Shown here: piece after piece, positions 1 through 5,104 of the stretch
Layout: every line of letters begins with the position of its first letter
How positions within the stretch are numbered: position 1 is the stretch's first letter
Origin: Rickettsia typhi
GTDB taxonomy: Bacteria; Pseudomonadota; Alphaproteobacteria; Rickettsiales; UBA1997
DNA: 5,104 bases
Assembly: GCA_945902255.1 (NCBI GenBank)
Contig: CAMDMO010000106.1
Coordinates: forward strand, 1-5,104
Direction: 5' to 3'
Translations under genes and position numbers: made by a program
The notes under the pieces: generated by a model
What the model was told of the DNA's origin: nothing
The model's input: only the letters and a program-made list of their open reading frames with translations
Databases searched by the model: none

Positions 1-279
1 TAAGCGTACCCAGATGTACGTGCGTTTCAAAAAAAATTAAATTGCGAAAAATTCGACGAAAAAGTTGGTTTACGCGACAGTGCCATAATGAAACAACTTC
101 AATAATTATAACTTATGAAGTGGATAATAATTGATTACTCTTGTAAAGCAAAATGAACTCGCAACCAATCAATCTCTGATTTTATACATATACCAAATAA
201 ATTAACTATACAGCTATTTTAACCACATTTTTTGGATATATTTTACTCACAACTTACAACTCACCACTATTGTTAAAAC
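1..279. other. Upstream spacer with possible gene tail
   Basis: No complete gene is visible here. On the plus strand, frame 1 is open from 4 to a TAA at 103-105. Its 33 codons look protein-like (it begins AYPDVRAFQKKL), but the frame opens with a TAA at 1-3 and has no usable start, so it could be a remnant, a frameshifted tail or chance. Frame 3 is open from the window edge to a TGA at 132-134 and frame 2 to a TAA at 38-40; either could be the true end of an upstream gene. A small inverted repeat (CGTAC, 5-9, and GTACG, 16-20) sits at the edge. From about 106 to 279 the DNA is AT-rich with no recognisable gene. The best promoter guess for the kinase is TTGGAT (232-237), a 17-bp gap, then TACAAC (255-260), which is weak. 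I saw no tRNA. Confidence 0.3.
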
Positions 280-2193
280 ATGAAAAACTTCCACAAGTCA
301 AATTTTTTTATTATTTTTATAGATGATGAAGAAAAAACTGTAAAAAATTTTAAAAAATTTTTTGAAGATGAATTTAATATTGTTGCAACCACCCAAATAA
401 ATGAGGTTTGGAACTTTATAAACAATAAATCTAACGAAATTGCGGTTATTATTTCAGATCAAAAAATGCCAAAAATAAATGGCGTAGATTTGCTTACCGA
501 AGTTAAAGAAATAAATCACAACATAATAAGAATTTTAACCACCGCTTACGCAAGTTTAGAAAATAATATTGATGCAATTAATAAGGGCAATATTTTTGCC
601 TACCTTACAAAGCCGTGGAATTTGAACGAAGTTAGAATTATTTTACACAAAGCCTTAAGTGAATTTGAAGCACGACAAAATTATTTAAGCCTTAGCGGAT
701 CAATCGCTCACGAGATGAGAAATCCACTAAACACAGTTAGGCAAGCAACGCAGATAGCAAAAGAAAAATTATACTCAGCTAATATAAAAAATTCTGGCGA
801 TATTTCAGACAAAGAAGCTATCAACTTAAGTCAAAAAGATTTTAACGAAATTATTTATTCCCTCGAAATAGCTAATAAATCGGCAAAGCGCGGTGATTTA
901 ATAATTGATATCATCTTAAACAGCTTAAAACAAAAACCGCTAGATGTTGGTGGCCTAGAAACACTTCGTGTTTCAGAAATTATTGAATCAGTGATGGAAG
1001 AATATGCTTTTCGCGCCAATGAAAAAGAGCGAATTAAAATTGATATAAAAACAGATTTTTTATTCAGGGCAAATGATGCTTTGCTTAGTTATGTATTTTT
1101 TAATTTATTCAAAAACGCGCTTTATTATTCAAACTCTCACCCAAATTTAACTATCGAAATTAAAGCCAAAGCTGGACATGACGGATTTAATAGAATTTAC
1201 ATAAAAGATAGTGGCCCAGGTATTGATGAAAATAAAATTGCCAATTTATTTGAAGCATTTTCTACCTCTGGAAAACAAGGCGGCACGGGGCTTGGGTTGG
1301 TATTTTGCAAAAGAACCATGAAAAATTTTGGCGGCAATATTTTTTGCAATTCTAACAAAAATGAATTTAGTGAATTCATTTTAACTTTTCCAAAAGTAGC
1401 TACGAAAAAAAATCAAAATTTTCAAAATCAAATTTTAATTATTAGCGCGAAAAAAAATAGCTTTCGTACGCTAAAAAAATTGCTAGAAGAAGATTTGGAA
1501 TCTACCCATTTTATTCACGCCGAGAATGAGGAAGAGGCTTTATTCAATGCTCAAAATAATTATTGCAATCTGGTTTTAATTGATGATGAAAATGATATTT
1601 TTTTTGCAGAAAAAATTAGAGAATTTAACAGAGAAATTCCTATTATCGCTTACTCTGGCAAAGATAGATTTAATTTTAAAAAACCAGAGTTTAATGATTA
1701 TTTAAGTAAAGAGTCATCGCATAATTTAATATTACAAACCATAGCAAAATGGGGTATGATTAATATTAAAAATTTTTTGATCAGCGAAACTGAAGTTCAA
1801 AAATCATTAAAAAATCAGCATATTTTAATCGTTGATGATGAATATGTGAATTTGATTTTAACTGGAAAATTTTTCGAAAAATTTCACACTAAAATTGATG
1901 AAGCAAAAACTGGAATTGATGCTTTTGAAAAAGTAAAAACCACTTATTATGATTTAATATTAATGGATATTGAAATGCCTGAAATGGACGGCATTACAGC
2001 GGTAAAAAACATTCGTGAATATCATAAAAAACAAGGTTTAAGCCATGTGCCAATAATTGCGATTACGGGAGAAAATACAAAAGAAAAAATATTCGCAATA
2101 TTAAATGCTGGGTTTGATGATTATTTTGTAAAAGGAAAAGATTATAAAGATTTAGCAAAAATAGTGGCGTTTTGGAAAAAAAATAAGGTATGA
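280..2193 (+). CDS. Soluble hybrid sensor histidine kinase with three receiver-like domains
   Basis: A cytoplasmic phosphorelay protein of 637 residues with no signal peptide or membrane segment. Receiver 1 (about 10-125) has the acidic pocket D15/D16, phospho-acceptor D60 in SDQKMP, T87/T88 and K111 in LTKPW. HisKA (about 136-215) carries the phospho-histidine H144 in SIAHEMRNPL. The HATPase domain (about 228-372) shows the N box with N279, the G1 motif DSGPG (310-314), an F-box-like FEAF (324-327) and the G2 motif GGTGLGL (334-340). A second receiver fold (about 384-490) keeps D435, S459 and K477, but SAKK replaces its acidic pocket, so it is probably non-functional in phosphotransfer. The last receiver (about 513-632) is intact, with D519/D520/E521, D563, T596 and K618. 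There is no sensory PAS or periplasmic domain, so input may come through receiver 1. The H-box style resembles CqsS-like hybrid kinases. The start is the first ATG after an in-frame TAA at 274-276, with no Shine-Dalgarno. No partner regulator is adjacent; its target is unknown. Confidence 0.93.
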   Translation: MKNFHKSNFFIIFIDDEEKTVKNFKKFFEDEFNIVATTQINEVWNFINNKSNEIAVIISDQKMPKINGVDLLTEVKEINHNIIRILTTAYASLENNIDAINKGNIFAYLTKPWNLNEVRIILHKALSEFEARQNYLSLSGSIAHEMRNPLNTVRQATQIAKEKLYSANIKNSGDISDKEAINLSQKDFNEIIYSLEIANKSAKRGDLIIDIILNSLKQKPLDVGGLETLRVSEIIESVMEEYAFRANEKERIKIDIKTDFLFRANDALLSYVFFNLFKNALYYSNSHPNLTIEIKAKAGHDGFNRIYIKDSGPGIDENKIANLFEAFSTSGKQGGTGLGLVFCKRTMKNFGGNIFCNSNKNEFSEFILTFPKVATKKNQNFQNQILIISAKKNSFRTLKKLLEEDLESTHFIHAENEEEALFNAQNNYCNLVLIDDENDIFFAEKIREFNREIPIIAYSGKDRFNFKKPEFNDYLSKESSHNLILQTIAKWGMINIKNFLISETEVQKSLKNQHILIVDDEYVNLILTGKFFEKFHTKIDEAKTGIDAFEKVKTTYYDLILMDIEMPEMDGITAVKNIREYHKKQGLSHVPIIAITGENTKEKIFAILNAGFDDYFVKGKDYKDLAKIVAFWKKNKV

Positions 2194-2313
2194 ACACTTG
2201 ATGCCAAGTGGCAATCGAAACATGAGAATGTTTGATTCAGGGCATATTTAAGCTTTTTGTATGAATATGTGGGCGAGGCTAGATTTTACAATCTTCTATA
2301 GCACTTAACAGGG
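2194..2313. other. Convergent spacer with three small inverted repeats
   Basis: This 120-bp gap lies between the stop codons of the converging kinase and fadL-like genes. It holds three perfect or near-perfect inverted repeats. The first is CACTTG (2195-2200) with CAAGTG (2205-2210), which overlaps an alternative pairing TGCCA (2202-2206) with TGGCA (2209-2213). The second is AAACAT (2218-2223) with ATGTTT (2228-2233). The third is CATATT (2243-2248) with AATATG (2264-2269). A weaker AGATT/AATCT pair lies at 2281-2285 and 2290-2294. None is followed by a strong T run, so none is a textbook intrinsic terminator. They may act as weak terminators or 3'-end stabilisers for the two transcripts. 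Confidence 0.45.
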
Positions 2314-3543
2314 CTAAAATTCCTTCTTCATTCCCAAAGAAAATATATCGGCTCTCGCTTTATAATTTGCCTGCACACCGCTTCCCGCAACGCTTCCCAC
2401 ATTTGCTGTTAAATTTTTAAAAAACTGATGAAGATAAGTCGCGTCAATGGAGAAAGTTTTGTTTATTTTATAACTAAATCCAACGCTGGTCCAAATTATA
2501 TCTCCAGCTGGAACCCTTGGCTCTCTAGAGGAATTGCTAATAGAATTTTTTTCATAAGCTATGCCAGTTCTAATCAAAGATTTTTCATTGATAGAAAAAT
2601 TTGCGCCCAAAGAATATAAAAAAGAGTCGTGCCAATTAAAATCCGTTCTGTCATTTAGCAATGAATTTTGAGCATTTATAACCAAGCTTTTTAATCTAGA
2701 CCATCGCGTCCAAGTTACATCTGAAGCTAATTCAACTTTGTTATTTAATTTTAGTGCGCCGCCAAATGTTAATGATTCTGGAGTGGTTGTTTTTGCATTA
2801 AAAGTTGAGACTAAATTATAAGGATATGAAATTTGGGTTTGACCAGTGATTTTATAATCTATTTTTGAACGATATCCAAGTCCAAATTGCAGATAATTAT
2901 TTAACTTATATTTCGCGCCAAAATTATAGCCATACCCCCAATCGCTGCCGCTTAATTTTCCCAAAGCATCTCCTGCGGCACTATAAACTGCCTTACTTAA
3001 AGTTGATTGAATTCGTTGCGCTTGAAAACCTGCGGCAATAGAAAAATCATCATTTATTTTATAAGATATTGATGGATTTATATTGGTTGTAACAATTGAG
3101 CTTTCAATTGCATTATATCTGCCAACCCAATTTTGATCATATTTAGTTGCAAGTCCGAATGGCGTTGTAACGGACAATCCAAAAACAATATTTTTACTTA
3201 AAGGTGAAGCTAGATAAAAAGCTGGAATCTGTGCATTTTGACCAACATCGCCACCGCCATTATTTCCTGCAACAGAATTACCCGCAAGACTTGCGCTTGC
3301 ACTGCTGGCTTTAATATTTATGTTTAATTGAGTTATTGAGGCGATAAATTGATTGGTTTTTACATCGGCAATAATTGCCGGATTATAAAACATATCACTA
3401 ATATCGTGAATGCCCGAAGCGGAACCAGCATAAGAATTCGCAAGGCCAGAGGTTGATGTTATATTGGTTGAATATCCGCTAGCAAAGGATTGGCTTTGAT
3501 TTATTGCAAATAATGTCACAGCTAGAAATAAAAATTTTTTCAT
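2314..3543 (-). CDS. FadL/OmpP1-family outer-membrane hydrophobic-compound channel
   Basis: A 409-residue outer-membrane beta-barrel protein, slightly shorter than typical FadL proteins. The N-terminus is a Sec signal peptide (KK, a hydrophobic stretch, then SFA with likely cleavage after residue 21). It is followed by the FadL-type sequence SGLANSYAGSA and the NPA motif in MFYNPA (51-56), part of the plug region that family members use in diffusion of hydrophobic substrates. The remainder is alternating polar/aromatic beta-strand sequence, and the protein ends in Phe, as expected for recognition by the BAM assembly machinery. FadL relatives take up long-chain fatty acids or aromatic hydrocarbons; the substrate cannot be read from this sequence. 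The start is the ATG at 3543 with no Shine-Dalgarno. Upstream on the same strand lie paired palindromes and a Trp-codon leader, so transcription may be both repressed and attenuated. The gene has no operon partner here. Confidence 0.92.
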   Translation of the reverse strand: MKKFLFLAVTLFAINQSQSFASGYSTNITSTSGLANSYAGSASGIHDISDMFYNPAIIADVKTNQFIASITQLNINIKASSASASLAGNSVAGNNGGGDVGQNAQIPAFYLASPLSKNIVFGLSVTTPFGLATKYDQNWVGRYNAIESSIVTTNINPSISYKINDDFSIAAGFQAQRIQSTLSKAVYSAAGDALGKLSGSDWGYGYNFGAKYKLNNYLQFGLGYRSKIDYKITGQTQISYPYNLVSTFNAKTTTPESLTFGGALKLNNKVELASDVTWTRWSRLKSLVINAQNSLLNDRTDFNWHDSFLYSLGANFSINEKSLIRTGIAYEKNSISNSSREPRVPAGDIIWTSVGFSYKINKTFSIDATYLHQFFKNLTANVGSVAGSGVQANYKARADIFSLGMKKEF

Positions 3544-3576
3544 AAAATAAAAATTATTTAAAAACCACTTGCATTT

Positions 3577-3607
3577 TACTTTAGTAAAATAATACTTTAG
3601 TAAAGTA
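3577..3607 (-). promoter_or_regulatory. Tandem palindromic operator-like sites upstream of the fadL-like gene
   Basis: Two near-identical 15-bp copies of TACTTTAGTAAARTA lie at 3577-3591 and 3593-3607, 16 bp apart. The second is a perfect palindrome around G3600. The first matches that palindrome except at one position and also belongs to a perfect 8-bp inverted repeat (ATTTTACT/AGTAAAAT, 3573-3590). They sit 34-64 bp upstream of the fadL-like start and overlap its candidate -10 and transcription start, where a repressor would block RNA polymerase. Paired palindromes with close spacing suggest two dimers binding side by side. The sites share ACT/AGT half-elements with TrpR operators but lack the CTAG core, so I do not assign a regulator. 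Confidence 0.5.
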
Positions 3608-3622
3608 GAGTATCTTTCTTAA
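3594..3622 (-). promoter_or_regulatory. Candidate promoter of the fadL-like gene
   Basis: Reading the minus strand, TTAAGA (3622-3617) is followed by a 17-bp spacer and TAAAGT (3599-3594). Each hexamer matches 4 of 6 positions of the sigma-70 consensus. Transcription would start near 3587 and give a 5' leader of roughly 44 nt. The -10 lies inside the upstream palindrome and the start inside the downstream one, which fits repression. In DNA this AT-rich a match of this quality can arise by chance. Confidence 0.33.
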
Positions 3623-3638
3623 TTAAAAAAGAAAAGCA

Positions 3639-3701
3639 TTACTTAACTAAAAGCCACCACCACGCAAACCCAGTAAACTCGGCAATTAAGAGCAATTTCA
3701 A
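3639..3701 (-). CDS. Possible second Trp-codon leader peptide (no ATG)
   Basis: An open frame on the minus strand contains the same GFAWWWL heptapeptide as the upstream leader, then LVK and a TAA at 3641-3639. The frame has been open since a TAG at 3791-3789, but it has no ATG. The TTG at 3701-3699 is the most reasonable start and would give 20 residues; another TTG lies at 3695-3693. No Shine-Dalgarno and no terminator hairpin belong to this copy. It lies between the attenuator-type terminator and the paired operators. It may be a decayed duplicate of the leader, a second Trp sensor that uses a non-ATG start, or only a repeated RNA motif. Confidence 0.25.
   Translation of the reverse strand: MKLLLIAEFTGFAWWWLLVK
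3652..3671 (-). repeat. 20-bp direct repeat, copy 1 (encodes GFAWWWL)
   Basis: This is identical over 20 bp to 3800-3819, with unrelated flanks. On the minus strand it reads GGGTTTGCG, three TGG codons and CT. Both copies are in an open frame giving Gly-Phe-Ala-Trp-Trp-Trp-Leu. Confidence 0.85.
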
Positions 3702-3727
3702 AATACCATTTTGTATATTGCTGCAAC

Positions 3728-3782
3728 AAAAAAGGCTCTGGTTTTTTTCTGAAATAAAATTCAGAAAAAAAACAGAGCCTTT
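3728..3782 (-). terminator. Long intrinsic terminator / attenuator hairpin
   Basis: The arms 3731-3753 and 3760-3782 pair almost completely: ten pairs of AAAGGCTCTG with CAGAGCCTTT, one G/A mismatch (3741/3772), seven A-T pairs and CTGAA with TTCAG, closing a 6-nt loop. On the minus strand the GC-rich base runs straight into six T's (3733-3728), the classic intrinsic terminator layout. On the plus strand only three T's follow, so minus-strand termination is favoured. The first arm begins exactly where the Trp leader peptide stops, as in amino-acid operon attenuators. Confidence 0.82.
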
Positions 3783-3834
3783 AAAATTCTAATGTCGGGA
3801 GCCACCACCACGCAAACCCGGCGTGTGTATTCAT
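3781..3834 (-). CDS. Trp-rich leader peptide
   Basis: ATG at 3834-3832 opens a 17-residue peptide, MNTHAGFAWWWLPTLEF, ending at TAA 3783-3781. Three consecutive TGG codons (3810-3802) in so short a peptide, followed at once by a T-tailed hairpin, is the hallmark of trp operon leaders; alphaproteobacterial trpL peptides also carry WWW. The peptide itself would be dispensable, and its translation rate would report charged tRNA-Trp. No good Shine-Dalgarno is visible upstream, but no other gene in this window has one either. There is no trpE or other trp gene downstream: the next same-strand gene is the fadL-like channel, whose start is about 240 nt further on. The peptide call rests on position and codon content, since the ORF is too short for a statistical coding argument. 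Confidence 0.55.
   Translation of the reverse strand: MNTHAGFAWWWLPTLEF
3800..3819 (-). repeat. 20-bp direct repeat, copy 2 (inside the Trp leader peptide)
   Basis: The second copy of the 20-bp repeat at 3652-3671, 148 bp away. Here it lies in an ATG-initiated frame and contributes part of the outer and inner helices of the leader RNA. Confidence 0.85.
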
Positions 3835-3876
3835 ATTCGTCGTAAGACTTTTTTATTCTGATACACTCCCGACATT

Positions 3877-4018
3877 TTTCATTTTCTACTATTTGATTTT
3901 TTTTCACAAGATATTTTTTAAAACCCTCACAAAATACAAAAAACGTAATTTATATTTACTAATTTCCAATTTATCGATAGGATGCAATTTTGATGCGCTT
4001 ATTTTAATTTTTTAATCT
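3877..4018. promoter_or_regulatory. Divergent promoter spacer before the ATPase gene
   Basis: AT-rich spacer between the Trp leader (minus) and the ATPase (plus). Apart from the minus-strand promoter candidate it must hold the ATPase promoter, but no convincing pair is visible: TATATT (3951-3956) is a possible -10 with a poor -35, and TTGATG (3990-3995) leads to TAATCT (4013-4018) right at the start codon. No palindrome of the type found at 3577-3607 and no MerR-like dyad was found here. Confidence 0.3.
3881..3909 (-). promoter_or_regulatory. Candidate promoter of the Trp leader RNA
   Basis: On the minus strand, TTGTGA (3909-3904) is separated by 17 bp from GAAAAT (3886-3881). Each matches 4 of 6 sigma-70 consensus positions. 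Transcription would begin near 3874-3876, exactly at the 5' end of the 11-bp outer helix of the leader RNA; that coincidence is the main support. Confidence 0.38.
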
Positions 4019-5104
4019 ATGAAAAACGAATCCCCTTCCTTTCATTTTTTACCAAAACTTAGTTGGCAAATTTTACTCACGATTAGCTCTATAATCGCAA
4101 TAATTCTGCATCTAATTCTAAAATTAAGCTCAGTTACAGTTTATAATATAGAAATCTCTCAAATACCTTTATTGATCACCATTTTAATTGGTGGAATTCC
4201 TTTATTATGGCAAATTGTAATTAAAATTTTTAATAAAAATTTGGGCGCCGATTTATTGGCTTTAATTGGATTAATTACCGCAATTTGGGCTAATCAATAT
4301 TTAGCTGCAAACTTGATCATTTTAATGCTTTCAAGCGGACAAGCTTTAGAAGAATATGCCTCTAAAAAAGCCTCATTTGCACTAGAAGCTCTAGCCAAAA
4401 GAATGCCTTCAATTGTTCACCTTCGCAGCGGTAAAAAAGTTATAGATGTTGATGCAAATAATATAAAAGTTGGCGATTTATTGGAAATTTATCCCCACGA
4501 AACTTGTCCGGTTGATGGCGTAATTATAGAAGGTTATGGCACAATGGATGAAGCCTATCTTACGGGTGAGCCTTATCAAATAAAAAAGGCACCCGGTTCC
4601 AATGTATTATCCGGCGCAATTAACGGCGAAGCGGCTCTAACCATAAAAGCTGATAAACTAGTAAAAGATTCGCGTTATGCAAAAATTATTGAAGTAATGC
4701 GAGATGCCGAACAACACCGCCCACAACTGCGTAGATTGGGAGACCAAATTGGCGCGGTTTTTGCGCCCATCACTTTAATTTTTGCATTCGCAGTTTTTTA
4801 TTTTACAGGAGATATATTAAGATTTTTAGCTATTCTAGTAGTTGCAACTCCCTGCCCTTTATTAATTGCAATTCCAATTACAATTATTAGCGCCATCTCA
4901 ATTGCAGCAAAAAATGGCATTATTATTAAAGACCCTACATTACTAGAAAGACTGCCCCTTTGCGCAACTGCAATATTTGACAAAACTGGCACCCTTACTT
5001 ATGGAAGACCAGAATTAACCGAAGTTTTTTTAACTAAAAACTTTGAACGCGCAGAGGTTTTACAAATGGCTGCAAGCCTTGAGCGCTATTCCAGACATCC
5101 TCTA
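4019..5104 (+). CDS. P1B-type heavy-metal ATPase, TPC subtype (3' end outside window)
   Basis: An ATP-driven metal exporter of the inner membrane; 362 codons are present and the frame runs off the window edge. The start is the ATG at 4019 after an in-frame TAA at 4013-4015, with no Shine-Dalgarno. There is no N-terminal HMA or CXXC metal-binding domain: the protein begins directly with hydrophobic segments (about 15-35, 48-71, 77-105). The actuator domain follows, with PVDG (164-167) and TGEP (182-185, where TGES is more usual). Transmembrane segments at about 243-263 and 266-295 include TPCPLLIAIP (277-286), which fits the TPC(x)6P pattern described for the P1B-5 subgroup linked to Ni/Fe/Co. 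The phosphorylation site D321 lies in DKTGTLT, and the His-Pro pair of the nucleotide domain (360-361) is reached just at the edge. The GDGxND hinge, the last helices and any C-terminal domain are not visible. Metal specificity is inferred only from the TPC motif. Confidence 0.93.
   Translation, partial: MKNESPSFHFLPKLSWQILLTISSIIAIILHLILKLSSVTVYNIEISQIPLLITILIGGIPLLWQIVIKIFNKNLGADLLALIGLITAIWANQYLAANLIILMLSSGQALEEYASKKASFALEALAKRMPSIVHLRSGKKVIDVDANNIKVGDLLEIYPHETCPVDGVIIEGYGTMDEAYLTGEPYQIKKAPGSNVLSGAINGEAALTIKADKLVKDSRYAKIIEVMRDAEQHRPQLRRLGDQIGAVFAPITLIFAFAVFYFTGDILRFLAILVVATPCPLLIAIPITIISAISIAAKNGIIIKDPTLLERLPLCATAIFDKTGTLTYGRPELTEVFLTKNFERAEVLQMAASLERYSRHPL

Larger units (their letters stand above)
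3728..3876 (-). ncRNA. Trp-attenuator-like leader RNA
   Basis: The minus-strand RNA from about 3876 to 3728 would be some 150 nt long. It begins with an arm (3876-3866) that pairs perfectly over 11 bp with the end of the leader-peptide coding region (3801-3791). Next to it, ATACA (3865-3861 side) pairs with 3830-3826, and CACGC/GCGTG (3809-3813 with 3821-3825) forms an inner stem. The Trp codons (3810-3802) lie in the junction, so a ribosome stalled there would open the fold. A segment beginning TCAG (3861-3850) matches the terminator's second arm and can pair with its first arm (3772-3761) in 11 of 12 positions, making it a candidate anti-terminator. The parts match amino-acid attenuation, but the geometry differs from the E. 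coli trp leader. No match to SRP RNA, tmRNA or T-box motifs was seen. Confidence 0.5.

Noticed and set aside
3..86. Minus-strand ATG at 86-84 as the start of a divergent ribosomal-protein-like gene
   Set aside because: A codon-by-codon reading meets TGA at 29-27 after 19 residues; the apparent similarity came from miscounting the A run.
1197..1379. 60-residue minus-strand open frame inside the kinase gene
   Set aside because: It is antisense to the conserved HATPase motifs (DSGPG, GGTGLGL), has no recognisable protein features and is a shadow of the real gene.
2428..2619. 63-residue plus-strand open frame inside the fadL-like gene
   Set aside because: It lies opposite well-formed beta-barrel coding sequence, and its own translation shows no family features.
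3577..3607. TrpR operator
   Set aside because: Attractive given the Trp leader nearby, but the palindromes lack the CTAG half-site core of known TrpR boxes.
3792..3845. Plus-strand 17-residue peptide with several Thr codons, as a Thr-type leader for the ATPase
   Set aside because: It overlaps the Trp leader in antisense, the Thr codons are the complement of the Trp repeat, and the only plus-strand hairpin after it has a very long loop and a five-T tail. The minus-strand reading explains more features.
3783..3880. SRP RNA, tmRNA or T-box element
   Set aside because: The size is similar to SRP RNA, but the conserved SRP loop motif, the tmRNA tRNA-like end and the T-box sequence are all absent.
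4798..4992. 64-residue minus-strand open frame inside the ATPase gene
   Set aside because: Antisense to the TPC helix and the DKTGTLT site; hydrophobic only because it mirrors a membrane segment.

Overview
The window is strongly AT-rich DNA from a Gram-negative bacterium. It encodes an outer-membrane beta-barrel protein with a signal peptide, plus proteobacterial-type signalling and metal-transport proteins. Codons end mostly in A or T, and none of the three large genes has a clear Shine-Dalgarno sequence. This fits a reduced or host-associated proteobacterium, possibly an alphaproteobacterium, but nothing here fixes the taxon.

Layout. Positions 1-279 hold no complete gene, only a possible tail or remnant of an upstream gene. 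Positions 280-2193 (+) encode a soluble 637-residue hybrid histidine kinase with receiver, HisKA, HATPase, degenerate receiver and receiver domains. A 120-bp convergent spacer with three small inverted repeats separates it from a FadL/OmpP1-family outer-membrane channel on the minus strand (2314-3543). The last gene, 4019 to the window end (+), is a P1B-type metal ATPase with a TPC motif. It lacks an N-terminal metal-binding domain and is cut off by the window edge.

The most interesting part is the roughly 475-bp spacer between the divergent fadL-like and ATPase genes. On the minus strand it carries what looks like a complete tryptophan attenuator: a candidate promoter, a 5' segment that folds back on the coding region, a 17-codon leader peptide with three consecutive Trp codons (MNTHAGFAWWWLPTLEF), and a long hairpin followed by six T's. 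A second copy of the 20-bp segment encoding GFAWWWL lies beyond the terminator in another open frame. It is followed by two tandem palindromes that overlap a candidate fadL promoter. No trp biosynthesis gene is in the window, so the first gene in line with the leader is the outer-membrane channel.

Working model (inference): the minus-strand RNA senses charged tRNA-Trp. It either controls readthrough into the fadL-like gene or is released as a stand-alone trpL-type small RNA, while a DNA-binding repressor acts at the paired palindromes. The kinase and the ATPase have no visible link to this circuit beyond proximity.
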